A stretch of DNA of 64,000 nt from Taenia hydatigena (lineage: Eukaryota; Platyhelminthes; Cestoda; Cyclophyllidea; Taeniidae), in NCBI GenBank assembly GCA_036345935.2, contig JADWOT020000010.1, forward strand, positions 579,144-643,143, written 5' to 3'. The notes beneath the pieces are model-generated. The model ran no database searches and had not been told where the DNA came from. It saw only the letters and a list, made by a program, of their open reading frames with translations. Every line of letters begins with the position of its first letter. The first letter of the stretch is position 1. The position numbers were made by a program, and so were the translations under genes. Shown piece after piece: positions 10,266 through 21,539 of this stretch.

Positions 10266-11906
10266 CATAATATTCTCCACTTAAGTGGTAAATTTGATTA
10301 GAAATTTATCAATGTTCCATGAACGCTCACTGACCTTGCCAATGCGGAGGACGTAGAGCATTGACTAGTATCGGACCGTTCAAATCACTAGACCTCCTTC
10401 ATCTCTGGTGCTTATCATGCTGTTGCTCTATGGTTTGCACGCACGTGCAGACGCACGACGGCAATTTAAGTGGTTTATGCAATAGAGCAGCGCACGTTGT
10501 TTAGGAATGTGCTTACATCTAGTAGTTATTTGCCTTCCACTTGTAAACAAACTGTGTATTAGCCAATCAAGCCCATGTGGCCTCTTCCATTGCACACAGA
10601 AGTCGATCGCAAAGGGCATAACACTTACTAGCAGAAATTCATTCCAACTTCATGACTTTTGCGACATTTTGACTTTACAGTCAATGTTTTACTTTACTTG
10701 TAAGGCAGATAAAATTATCAAGGAGCATTTATGCTTGCTGAGGAGAATCAAGCTATGCAGTGCTATTCAATGCAAAGCCTTTAGCGATATTGTGCCAAAT
10801 TTAAACATATATACTTGGTATATCACCCTTACTAAAGTTATGCGTAATAAATTCATCCAAGTTGACGACCCATCAAGATTGACAATCGACTGCGGATTTA
10901 AGGTGATTGTAGTTCTTACATGTTTTCACAAAATTAATCAATTACCAAATAGTTGGGGGCGACCAGTATACGATATTGATATTCATGCATTCCTCAGTCT
11001 GCACACATACCTATGAGCGGTCTTAAGTGCAACTAAAGCTAAGCCGATTTGTGTCAAACGTTTCTGCTCTGAACATTTAGAGCTTCATCGCAGTCCCTAT
11101 CGGAGGCCTTAGGTACATATATAGTAATAATAAGGACGATCGGCACTTTGTCTTGTACCATTGCAGCCTAATGGCTTATTAGAAGCAGATTGCTCATTAT
11201 GGTTCTACAGTTCTATGCACTGAGCATAGCCAAGACTACCTCAAAGTTTTATAATCACTTTGTCACATCCATTGCATTGCTTCAGTAAATTTGAGCTGGA
11301 GTTAAGAAAGGAAAACAGTCCCTTTAAATAAGTACCCAAATTTGCTTGCTAATCGGTCTGCAAATGCTGCCCTCTACTTACCGGATAGCTCTGCAACTAA
11401 TTTTAATTATGATGGGATTGCAATTTAAAACATTGTTTATGAACCAAAACACTAAGTAGTTGCGTCTTAAGTCCCGTTGGATTTCAAGCGCTCAAAGTGT
11501 CACAATTAAGTTGAGGAATGTCTCAGTGCATGACGCGCATCGCGTCAGTTCTGATAGAAAATGTAATAAGTCGCAGTTTTACGAGCAAATAATTACGCTT
11601 GTAGGAATGATATCCAAGAGGGCATGGCCCAGCCTAAACCAAACCCGAATCCGCTGCATTTATGGTCAAGCACATTAAAATTGGTGTCATGAAGGCCAAT
11701 CTCCTCACAAGTAGTGATGAGACAAGTCACTTGCAGCCGAGAAAGTATATGGTAATAATGGAATTATTCCTTTTAACGTAGCTGCCACCGGAACAGAGAT
11801 AAAGCCAGTCTGGCAGCTAGGTACCTTTCGATACTGGCCCGTGCTCTACGATTGCCACATTAACAAGGCCTTCGCCGTTTAAAAAAATCATTGCAAAGTT
11901 TCTCTC
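10266..11906. other. Unique spacer between the palindrome arms
   Basis: The 1641-bp centre of the large inverted repeat; neither half matches the other. It holds one open frame of 169 codons (10507-11016) and otherwise only AT-rich sequence. The two Trp-rich genes are transcribed outward from the two sides of this spacer, so it could hold shared upstream control sequence. I see no specific site to support that. Confidence 0.7.
10507..11016 (+). CDS. Open frame of 169 codons in the palindrome spacer, unknown
   Basis: This is the longest ATG-initiated open frame in the window, lying wholly inside the unique spacer. The product would be rich in Cys, Ile, Leu and Phe (CKADKIIKEHLCLLRRIKLC; later VDDPSRLTIDCGFKVIVV). 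There is no clean signal peptide, domain or repeat. By a rough stop-codon argument about one frame of this length could arise by chance in a 64-kb AT-rich window, so it is not strong evidence of a gene. No core promoter of the TATA/TCAGT type is seen just upstream, and no polyadenylation signal was identified. Treat as hypothetical. Confidence 0.25.
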   Translation: MCLHLVVICLPLVNKLCISQSSPCGLFHCTQKSIAKGITLTSRNSFQLHDFCDILTLQSMFYFTCKADKIIKEHLCLLRRIKLCSAIQCKAFSDIVPNLNIYTWYITLTKVMRNKFIQVDDPSRLTIDCGFKVIVVLTCFHKINQLPNSWGRPVYDIDIHAFLSLHTYL

Positions 11907-12068
11907 TTGAGAAGTCACATGCGAATCACAGTCCGGGCAGCACATAAGATGACAGCCGAAAATGTTGGCATCACGAGAGCATCGATGGCGATCGACAAAC
12001 ACGGGTGTAGAGCTAAAAGTACAGTGAGCACGAGGGCCACACGAGACAATTCGAGACACGGCGACTGG

Positions 12069-12103
12069 TATATAAGCAGGCACAGCTCAACACGCAAGTC
12101 AGT
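12069..12103 (+). promoter_or_regulatory. Core promoter of the Trp-rich gene: TATATAAG and TCAGT initiator
   Basis: TATATAAG at 12069-12076 is followed by GTCAGTATC with the initiator A at 12101, 32 bases from the first T. TCAGT is the well-known arthropod initiator form and is also described for some helminth eggshell genes. The first ATG after 12101 is at 12128, giving a 27-nt leader. Its context GAAATGG has purine at -3 and G at +4, which favours initiation. The 157-codon frame in another register on this strand begins upstream of the TATA box, so this promoter could not express it whole. Confidence 0.65.
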
Positions 12104-12127
12104 ATCAAGGAAAGTAGAGACAAAGAA

Positions 12128-12337
12128 ATGGTGTGGGGAGGTTGGCCATGCTCGTATCCGTGGAAGTGGGCACCATGGGGAGAGTTTGAGAAGGGCTCAC
12201 AATATGGACAGAAGTGGGCATTGTGGTCTGTGCAGAAGCCGCACTATTGGTGGCCGTGTGAGTGGCCGTGTGAGAAGAAGCCGCAATGGTGGTCACCGTG
12301 TGGCCAGCCGTGGGGATGGTCGCAGCAATGGTGGTAA
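12128..12337 (+). CDS. Trp-rich 69-residue protein gene (right-arm copy), novel
   Basis: An intronless frame of 69 codons ending in TAA directly below a TATA/TCAGT promoter, using the first ATG. The protein has 16 tryptophans (23%), four cysteines (8, 44, 48, 58) and no hydrophobic leader. Segments: GGWPCSYPWKWAPWG (4-18), a charged turn EFEKGSQYGQK (19-29), WALWSVQKPHYWW (30-42), PCEWPCEKKPQWW (43-55) and SPCGQPWGWSQQWW (56-69). The WPC and PWxW units suggest internal duplication, echoed in the DNA as repeated TGGCCGTGTGAG. Such composition is atypical of enzymes and suggests a structural, adhesive or packaging protein; that is inference. Two other registers are also open here, one on each strand, but neither fits the promoter. 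No AATAAA is seen within about 350 bases downstream. The copy at 9835-10044 is identical in the parts compared. Confidence 0.65.
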   Translation: MVWGGWPCSYPWKWAPWGEFEKGSQYGQKWALWSVQKPHYWWPCEWPCEKKPQWWSPCGQPWGWSQQWW

Positions 12338-14543
12338 GCAGCAACCACCACCGAGGGCGTGCCTACACCGATGCTTGTAAATGCGCCTCCACGTGCCATG
12401 GAGGTGGAGGGGCTAGTCTGCGGTGTGCATGCTCTCCTCTACTTCTCTCTTGCTTTGAACGCGTAACTGATGCGATTATTTCTCTATATCGCTTACGGCT
12501 GCTCTGTAAATGATTAGACATCTTTGCTTCAGCTTACACCGAGCTTTCCTTTTGGTATTTTCTTGTTGGGTATGCAGGACGCACTGGCAACTTTAAATGG
12601 AGGTACTTTTTTCTCTTATTATTGCACTCGATTGTTTTAGAGCTTTGATTATTTTTCACTTGTTTGTTTTAAAGCCTTGGGTAATAGACTTCGGAACACT
12701 TCTGTTCTGGTGTTAAAAACATTATAGGTGCGCATTCAGAATGTGTTGCGATAGCCATAACATGCATTACTCCTATTGTTTAGCTTTGAATTGTTTTAGG
12801 TAGCGCTGCAACACTAGTTATCGCTAAAATATATAGAAAGCTATGTTAAGATATCTAACTTGCAAATTCGAATGGGATTACTGGTTTCTGGTTGCTTTGG
12901 GTGGGAATCTCTAAGCAGTCGTAAGTACCTGGATTTGTTCTGCGATGCAGTCGTGGCACTGTCAATGACTTGTCATAGTTGACACCAATGATCATTTTAA
13001 ATTGCGGCCCAACAATTTGCTGCCGCTTGTAGCTGCTGGTGTACTTCTAGGAAGGAATTTGTGAGCAGATAGATTGGTGTCTCCACTTAACGGCTACATG
13101 CCACTACCAATCCCAAATTCGATTTATAACGTGGCCTTATCCAGAGGCATAAATGTGGAACAGCTTACTGCAATCTACCAGCAGACAATGAATCCGTACG
13201 ATCGTGCGTTCCCAAGTGATTTCTTCTTCTACCACTACCAATTCTACCAGTAATGACCATGGCTAACACATTCCTTTGGTATCCTACATAAGCGCATTCG
13301 CTGATGCCTTTAACCATTGACTCAAAAATAGACTAGAAAACATGTCTCGCCAAAATAAGCACGAGGAATTAGTGGATTTCCGATGTCTTTGATGCCTTCA
13401 AAAGGTTATTTTTCTGAACAGGAGTTAAGATAGACATGCATCCATCTGTTTAATCGTTGTAGAAGCCCACAACAATCGCACAGATCCACCCTTTTTCAAC
13501 AGCGCATTGAAACATTAGCATGCCGCTGATAGCTATTCCATCTGAGAACTTTTCATTTATATCGCTCTAACTTGTTTATCCATCATTTCCTTCTAGACTA
13601 TGGTGCAACGGACTCACTTCATCTTGCTTGCTGTTTGGGCGAGTGATAGTGGGGTGGCGTATGGAGACAAAGTAACTAACCAGAGAAAATATTCTCATGC
13701 ATTGGATTAAATGCCCTTAAAATATCTACATTCTCTGCTGGTGGCAGGTTCTGTTAGCTATGACAAATCCGTAAGTGCACAGAATGCGATGCGTGCCAGG
13801 AATGGCCGTGTTATGGGATGGTAAATATTACCAGGTAAGCTGCGGTTAGAGGCAGAACTTTTGTGAGCCACTGCTCTTAACGAATACAGTAACACCTGCT
13901 AGTGTGCCTTTTATAAATTTTTATTTCTGAGATTAATCTGATCTGACGTGTCTCACAATTTGGCGCTGTACAGCAGACTGTTGATTAATTTTCATCTTTT
14001 TTTTAAAATCTTTACCAATTTCGCGAAGTGGCATATTTGCCTAAGGGTAAGTAATCCGTTGCATCTTAAGCATTCGATTGTGCACCAGCATTTTAATTAA
14101 AATAATTTTTTCAGGTTTTGGTACCCTAGCACGAGATCTTGAGTGATGATGTCCAGTTCCGGCTCGTAGAACAGGCAATGCCCTCACCTACTAGACTGTC
14201 GGACACTCAGTGCCCGCCATTCACTCTCCGTCGTTAGACAATGTCCCGGGACGTAGTGACCCAATCGATTTACTTCTCTTCTGCTAAATCCGGTGCATTT
14301 TAACTTCGCCTAATCAATTTCGATAGCGTTCGCATCGCATTGCTGTGGTTTCTTAATATCTAATATCTAAAGATTGAGCTGTACTTTACAAGAACGAAAG
14401 TAATCTAAAATTTGAGACATGACGCGCTCTTTTGCAGCCGCAAGACAAAATGTGGTTTAACGGAAGGCTTGCCTTGTTTGGCGCTTGAGCCTTGGTAGGA
14501 CCAGTTCAATGTCAAACTTGGTGATATTGGCTGCACTTTGTCC

Positions 14544-14575
14544 TATAAATAGGCACCCACTTATGGATGATCAGT
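14544..14575 (+). promoter_or_regulatory. Second TATA/TCAGT pair in the right arm
   Basis: TATAAATA at 14544-14551 and TCAGT with its A at 14573 are 29 bases apart, the canonical core-promoter distance. Downstream on the same strand lie an exon-like block after the acceptor CCATTCCAG near 14770, another open block at 15310-15449, and the acidic-tailed frame at 15530-15813. These may form one transcription unit. The pair is conserved in the left arm. Confidence 0.45.
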
Positions 14576-15529
14576 TAAGCGGGCTAACATTAAAAGACGT
14601 TTCCTATTAGTGGGACATTGTGGAAAAACTAACTTGATAAGATTAGATTAGCTTCGAAAAAACAAACAGGCCATGATACGGTGACTAATGTGTTCATAAG
14701 CGCAGCGATATCCAGAATATTTGCAGCTCAAAGCATATGCTTCTTTTTATCTTTATTTTACCATTCCAGCACATGAAGTTTACCCGCGGCGCAAGTTCGT
14801 CTGCATTGTTCAAACCTGCCCCATCCATTCAATGTTTGACTAGTGGGAAAAGCCACACTCTACACTCTCGCCGGAATCCTTATCGATTACTAGGAAAAAA
14901 CAATATAATGAGTGATGTCATAATATAAGACGAGATAGTTTAGGTCCGAAGCCATGCAATAAGGCAACTTTGATTTGATTTGACACTAACGTTGAATTGC
15001 TAGGCAACTAATGCCATGTAGACGAAATCAAAATAGGCTCTTCCCAACATCAGCCTTAGCTCTAGGCTATAGCTATTGTATTTTTTGCTTTCCTAATATT
15101 TTCGGAGTTCAATGAATGTCCTTATAGGTTATTTGCCTGCTACATCAGTAGATGCTCCATCTTTTGCCAAAATTTGCTGTTTTTTTATAGCTAGAATTAT
15201 CATTTGATGTAAAGACCTTACAAACGCATTTGTATATTAATGCGATTTGACCTTGGAAACAGTAATCAGCGCAGGGCGATTAAGAAACAATGCTCTTTAT
15301 TTTTTTAAGTTTTGGAACGTTCCTGCCACCGAAGCGAGGCTTGAATCTGGCCAAACCTTTAGTGCTTATCCGTGGTAGCCTTCTCATACATGACCATGTC
15401 CCTCCTACAATTCAACCCATTGTGCAATTAATCCCAGAATCAGCGGCTTGTTAAGAAATGACATTCTCATAAGGCAATTATTAGATTTCGGCTTTTTTTA
15501 GACTCGGCACTGAACAGCCGAGACGTGAG

Positions 15530-15813
15530 CAAATCGTGGTTTGATTTCCTTCGAGGAAGAGCGACGTGGTGCGAGCTTCACCTGCCTCCTGGATGCTGTT
15601 GGTGACAGCGATGGTGAAATTGAGGACAGCAGACGTCTCTTTAGCGTAAGACGATCCGCTCGTGAAGACGCTGCTAGGTACTTTGCAAAACCGTCTGATG
15701 ATACTGGAAGGCTTGATTTGGATACACAGATTCGGGTGTGCCACGATGTAACAAACTTGAGCTCTGGATCTGACCCCTTACGCACAAACGATGAGTTTGA
15801 CTTTTCAGATTAA
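15530..15813 (+). CDS. Candidate terminal exon with acidic tail (right-arm copy)
   Basis: The frame runs to TAA at 15813 and encodes about 94 residues, including GDSDGEIEDSRRLFSVRRSA, DDTGRLDLDTQIRV and a final NDEFDFSD. An in-frame TGA at 15526 means it must begin by splicing; the AG at 15528-15529 would do so. Just upstream 15310-15449 is open (KRGLNLAKPLVLIRG; VPPTIQPIVQLIPE) and ends at a possible GTTAAG donor in a phase that joins to it (T+CA). A stronger-looking acceptor (CTTTTTTTAG) ends at 15501, but entering there puts the reading in a different frame that stops after about 40 codons. Either the weaker acceptor is used or the gene is frameshifted. No domain is recognised; both arms carry the same arrangement. 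Confidence 0.4.
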
Positions 15814-15829
15814 CACTCGAAACCAGAGT

Positions 15830-18800
15830 ATACGGTCTTCTCCGCATGAAAAATCCGCCACTAATCCGGCCAAGTACAAACCTTATCCTTTTATGAGGAA
15901 TCAGTCCAGCAGGAGTTAGCGGCGTGTTGAGAACGAGTATTTCGTCAAATCAGTGACCATGTTGCCGAATTCGTGCCCCAACCTTTTTGTCAAATTTACT
16001 GGCAAGCATCACACTCTTCCAACTTTGCCTTCCTTTCAATCACACTCATCACCACTTGCAGTGTTCCCTGCCCTAATCGAAACCTTAAAAGATTTAATTC
16101 CATTATTTACCCCACTGTTTCTTCCCTTTTCTCTTCTGCTCTACCATCCATATAACATTTATTTGGTAGCTTTTTACTAATGTATTTTTTGCCGAAATAC
16201 TATTGTAGCATTATAATGGTGTCGCAACTTACATTTCATAACAGATTTCATTTCATATTTTTAAAAGGGTAGTACCACAAAGCAAAAAATAAGAATCAAC
16301 TTTGCAATTATGGCTCATTGAGGGATGAATCGAGGTTGCATAGTCATTATTTTTTAATGCCTACAGTATTGCTGATTTAACTTAGGCTTAACAAGGGCAT
16401 GCTAAAAGTGACTAACTTAGACAAATCAGCAAAACAAATCCTTGCTGGGTAGATAGCAGGTACATTCTTGTATGAAAACTTTTAACTTTGCATTTTAAAG
16501 TTACACAGTTCAGTATCCCCATTAAGCGAAAGCCTGCCATCACGAGTTTGGTGCAGGTTAGCACACCAATGAATCCATAACGACTGCCTAGGAACAACGT
16601 TGAAGTAGCTGTCATTTCATTGGTAGATGATAAGTTAGACCACGACATTGAATGTGATTGAGATGCAGGCTGGCATGACCGCCAAAATTTTTTGATCCAT
16701 TGTCAGAGGCTGTGTCTGGAAGGACCATTGTTTGTTTCCATGGCAGCTAACACTTTCTTTGAAAACAAGTGGCGACATAACATGAACAATTTTACGATGC
16801 TGCTAGCTTTTATTGACAATTTTAAACACGACTTAACAATCAAATTGCGCACGCAGAAACATTACGCCTGATTTGAAGCAGCAGTAGTGAAATATACGCA
16901 TGTGTGCGGTGTGTAATGTAGGTGGACCAGATTAGAAATCAATCGACATTATTCAACATGGTGGGCAACAGCCGCAGTGATTGCGCGGACATAGAACGCC
17001 TTTAGATAAAGACCAGAGTTCTATTTTTGAAGGTGTTGAATTTACGCATGAAGTCTTGATGGAAACGGCCAACATTTGATAGAGGGATCTCTGCGCTCGT
17101 TACCCCTTCCAAATTAGGTAACGGGCATTTTATCCGTGCATTACAGAGGCGATTAGGTTTATACGCTTAATTTATAAGGGAAAGACTGTTATTATTTGCG
17201 ACGTCAATCATACAAGCTCTTATTCTACGTAACTAAGTAAAATAGCTTCAAGAAAATGCTAGCAAGTCAGTTACAACTTCGGCAGCATGATAAAGTGGTT
17301 TGTAGTATATTGGAATGGTATTGCTGAGGCATGCGAGGATTCGGATTTTTTGATAGGATTTGTTGCTAGAGCTGCACACGCTGCTGCATTTAGGCATATC
17401 GCGCATTCCTAAAATCACAAATTTGTCTGTGCTTTTGACTAACAACAACTATTGTGCAGCTGTGGCCGATGCGATTGAGAGAGAGGTGGCAGTGGAGCAT
17501 CGTGGCGGAGTATCAGCCTTCCAACCTTAGTCCAGCAAGCTTCATTCTTCCTCTTAACCTCGTATCCTAGCCCGATCTCTCTTATCACCATACATCAAGC
17601 CGTATTTTTTGCTACATTATGGGGCAAAACAGCCCCAGGAATAGTTTGCATGAGCTAGTTGGGTCTTATAGGCCTCTGATCCCCGAAGTACATTTTGGTT
17701 TATCTTTTCTGTTAATGAGCAATACCTCAGGGTCTGTTTTCGTGGAACGTGACAAAGGTCGAAAAGTAGTAGTTGAATGGAATGCACCTTTCTAAATAAA
17801 ACAAATGCAAAAGCATGCTTTGATTCCATGGAATCAAAATATTTGCATTACTTCCCACCATCCGCTTTACGATTTTGGACATGCAGGCTAGCGCATAAGT
17901 CAATTTGCTAGGTCGTTGGAGGCGTTTGTGTCTACACGCACGTCGCAAAGGATAGGCGCAATCTACTCTCTCTGTTAACTCCCTTTTATGAAAAATCCAT
18001 TATTTTTCTCCCGTGCCTCTTCAGTCACTTACATCACAACAAACCTAAACTCACCTAGAATCAAACCTGTGATAAATTTCTCAGCACTTCTGCCTGATAC
18101 ATATCAACTGCAATTTGGCAACGCAACATCCAAATGGAAAGGTTTTCAAATAGTCAGGTTTCGAAAAAACCATTTAACGACGCAAAAGTAACTCATTAAA
18201 CAGCAAGGTTGTCCCCTTAGAACATTAAAACCAACCCACAATTCTGGCTTACAAATGATGTCAAGAATAGTATTTTACTTTGCGAACGATAGCAACAAGA
18301 CCAATTGATCCCTTGAACCTTGCTGATTAAATTTGCGTTATCTCATAGTAAAAGTTGGGTACTCCAATTTTTATCTGCGTCATTGAGGCAATGACCATTG
18401 GGAGCGAATGCAGCACTTAGAAGTCGGAGACGCAAACGGTCAAGGACATCTCGTCCCGTAGGATGTTTCTGATTGTTGTGGAATGACCCTAAGATTGGGC
18501 AGTTAAAATTAAATCTGCATGCAATGCGGCGGTAATTTTAATGCGCTATTCTGTAGTGGGATAATCTTGCAATAATTTGTGTACATGGGAATGGGGGCGT
18601 TCTGAGGTCTCGGGACTTCTTAACTTTTCCAATGATTTCGGACTTGATGTCGGCAGTGCTATTCCATGCCTAATAGGAAAGGGACGCACAAAGTGCGCTT
18701 TAATGGCCTTACGGATAAGGCAAAGAGCACTAACCGCAACCGAACCTTGCTTACGTGTGCCATTGTATGACACGCAATTTTCACAAATGTTTCAAAACCA
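15830..18800. other. Outer part of right arm: no supported gene
   Basis: Mirror of the outer left arm. Short frames appear on both strands but none is favoured by splice sites or motifs. The 37-bp gap relative to the left arm falls near 16568. Confidence 0.4.
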
Positions 18801-18829
18801 CTTCCTTTGAATGCAACTAACTTGCTGGA

Positions 18830-19490
18830 TCATTTGCAGACACATTCATTTTCCCACTCAATTGGATAAAAGGGCTAGCTCACATTTGAGCGTCACTTGT
18901 CAATTTCTTATGCTTAAGATCAATTATTTTCTAAGTAAGCATGACGTCGACCATATGTCAATGTCGATGTGCGTGCGATCATGCAGGCACAGGATATCCA
19001 AACAACATCAAGGGGTCCTCCATCACCTCTTTCCTTAGATTGGGCAGGGATGTGAGTTCATCACTCCTACCGATCGGCTTATCGTAGATAGACTTTAATG
19101 GGCTAGAGACTCTTGTATTGTGATAAAGGAGGGTGTGAGTGCAAAAAGGAGCACACAGTGTTTAGCCAGTCTGCAAACCAGTGAGTTATTGGACTACAAT
19201 TTTCTCCATTGGCTTTGTTCTATGCATGACCGACTGCAAAAGCGCCTTGCACCAGCAAACATTTATGTCTCATATCAGTACGTGACGATTAGGCTATATG
19301 GAAGGAGTCGTCAGGCCGGTAATGGGATTGCACAAATATCGTAGCATCTTGGCACTTGGCAGCTAAATGCAATAGCATTTCATGAACTTGCATTGTTGAC
19401 TGTACTGGGTCCGCGCTTAACCTGTGAGTAGTGTGTAATCTGTGCGTCACTTACAGCAAAGCGTCATCTTGTTTTGCATTGTGCCTATGC
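18830..19490 (+). repeat. Repeat family 2 copy (matches 36600-37235)
   Basis: The outer end of the right arm and the sequence beyond it match 36600-37235 in the same orientation, with shared landmarks GACGCCAACC/GACGTCGACC, ATCATGTAGGCGCAGGATATCC, GACTGCAAAAGCGC and CATCTTGGCACTTGGCAGCT. Identity is about 75-80%. The match crosses the palindrome boundary at 18985 without a break. The two copies do not share an open reading frame. Confidence 0.8.
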
Positions 19491-19539
19491 ACTTACACAC
19501 TGCAGCCGACCTCATCACTTGGGGAAGAATCCTGGACAC

Positions 19540-21260
19540 AGAACGCTGTTCCACATCTGTTCCATCTGAAAACTTTTCTTTGTATTTATATCGCCAGGTG
19601 CAGTGACTTTGCCCAAGTTGGCAGAATCTTACTACATCTACAGGTGGCTACGTCGATCGCCTTTAAGAGGCATGAGAAGTAGCGCCTCAATGATACAGCC
19701 CCTGCATTCCCACGATTATCACCTTTTCCGGGAGCCTCTTGTTTAGATTGTGCTGTACATATCGTGGCGTTAATAATGGCACTGTTCAACTGGCAGCAAT
19801 TCATGCCGCAACAGCAGCCATCCTCCGGCAACGAAAATAGAAGTCCCCAATTCCATTCGAGTGAGGTTAAGCTGCTCGCATTGACAGACAGTACGTCAAA
19901 CTGCAGGGATTATAAGTCATCTAATGTTCTGGACTTCTGATTTTACAAAACGTCGCGCTGAGCCCTTCTCAATTTGAACGAGTCATTTCATGCCCTGTTT
20001 TCATTTTTGTTTGCCTATTTCGAAATAAGTTCCTGATTCACCGTGTCCCTTCGCTCCACCACCAGTGGGTATTCACAAATTCGTCTATGTGTTAGCCCTC
20101 ATCTTCTCCGTAGACCCGTTAGACGTGCGCAAATGACGATGAGTCCCAAAGGCTTCCATTTGTTTATTAATCGCTTCCCACTAGATTTTGATGCAATGGA
20201 CTCAATCTCGCTCGCCGTTTGGGCAACTGATAGTGGGGGGAGGAGCGTTTGTGGACAAAGTAACGAACTAGAGAAAATGTTCTCATGTATTGGATTAAGT
20301 GTCCTTAAAACGTCTACGTTCTCTGCTGATCGCAGGTCTTGTTAGCTATGACGAATCCGTGCGATGCGTGCCAGGAATGGCCGTGTTGTGGGATGGTAAA
20401 TATTAGGAGCTCAGCTGTGGTTAGAGGCAGAACTTTTATAAGCCACTGCCCTTAACGACTATAGTAACACTTGCTAGTGCGCTTTTCTAAATATATATTT
20501 ATTTCTTAGTAATTGATCAAAACCGACGTGTCTCACAATCTGGCGCTGTCTAGCAGCCTGCTGATTGATTTTCATCGTTTGTTAACTCAGTACCGATTTC
20601 GTAAATTGGCATATTTGCCTAAGGGTAATTAGTCTGTTGCATCTTAAGCATTCCAATCTGCTCTGGCTTTAAAATTAAAATAAGTTCTTAGGTTTTCCGT
20701 ACTCTAGCACGAAGTCTTGTATGCCACCTATTTGCGTGGGCATGGGCGTCATCGGGTTATTTGGCTTTTGACCTCACCAAAGTTAATTCCTGAATTTCCT
20801 ATGCCCTGTTGTGTGTGATTGCAGTGGATTCAGCGCAGCCTTACAGAGATTTACACACGAAGCACCACTACCAAGTTGATCAGTGAAGGACGACAATGAG
20901 TGCTAATGCTAAGCCACGGCTATAGGATTTTCTACAAAGTTCGTGCTGAATCAGCCAAATTCGTCCATTCGTTGGCTCTTCATGCAACAAGTTGTAGATA
21001 AGGCGGATTTTTAGGGAACGACGATGTGAACAGTTTGCGAATTACAAAAGATGGAGACATGAAATCCTTTTCTTACCCATTCGCCACATTAGGAAAGGCA
21101 ACGCATCTGAATTATGTGCCACTTCAATTAAATGCCTTAGCGTATCTTAACATGGCAAAGCAGCCTGATAAATTCTATTTACTACCTGACTATTCTGCAT
21201 AAGTATCCATTTAAAGCGCGAAAATAGCCGAATTTTTCCCACATCCACTCGTTCTAATTT
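19540..21260 (-). repeat. Repeat family 1 copy, inverted relative to 40890-42570
   Basis: The reverse complement matches 40890-42570 over its length. Landmarks: the GATCGACGTAGCCACC block (42450; inverted near 19650), the stretch before GATATAAAT, the GTGAGACAC segment, and the block around the AACTTGGTAGTGG site at 41280. Identity is about 80-85%. Parts also match the 8050-9090 copy in the palindrome arms. A Cys-rich frame seen in both copies (19586-19831 minus; 42214-42549 plus) diverges as fast in protein as in DNA. Confidence 0.8.
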
Positions 21261-21539
21261 TTGGCACAGTTTAGTTGACATTGCATTCTAAATGCCTATC
21301 AGACCATAAAATTGTCAAGAAAAGTTCAAATTTTTTCTTGATAAGTAATAAAAACTAGGAAAACTGAGTCAATTGTGTCAAACAGACACGATTATTGGCA
21401 TTTGCAGACATTAAAGACTAAAATAAGATAATCCTAACTGGTGTGCTCCTACGTTAAGTGGCGTAATGCCTCAGCCATTGCACTAAGCACCTTGATGCTC
21501 ATGTCCTATTTCACTTTGTGTAACCAGGTCCCTTCGCAA

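Larger units (their letters stand above)
11907..18985 (-). repeat. Large inverted repeat, right arm (7079 bp)
   Basis: Partner of 3158-10265. Beyond its outer end (after GATCATGCA at 18985) the sequence continues for several hundred bases as a diverged copy of 36.6-37.2 kb, whereas the left arm flank does not. The right side may therefore preserve the original continuation and the left junction may be the derived breakpoint. The arm lacks the 37-bp left-arm insertion and has a small extra insertion near 18090. Gene content mirrors the left arm. Confidence 0.95.

Noticed and set aside
9792..10280. 162-codon minus-strand frame (and its 157-codon twin at 11907-12380) overlapping the Trp-rich gene, Arg/Ser/His-rich
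   Set aside because: It starts upstream of the TATA box that sits inside it, so the mapped-looking promoter cannot express it. Its composition is what a shifted register of the TGG-rich sequence would give.
19120..19344. 74-codon frame beyond the right arm
   Set aside because: The homologous sequence at 36.9-37.1 kb does not keep the frame.
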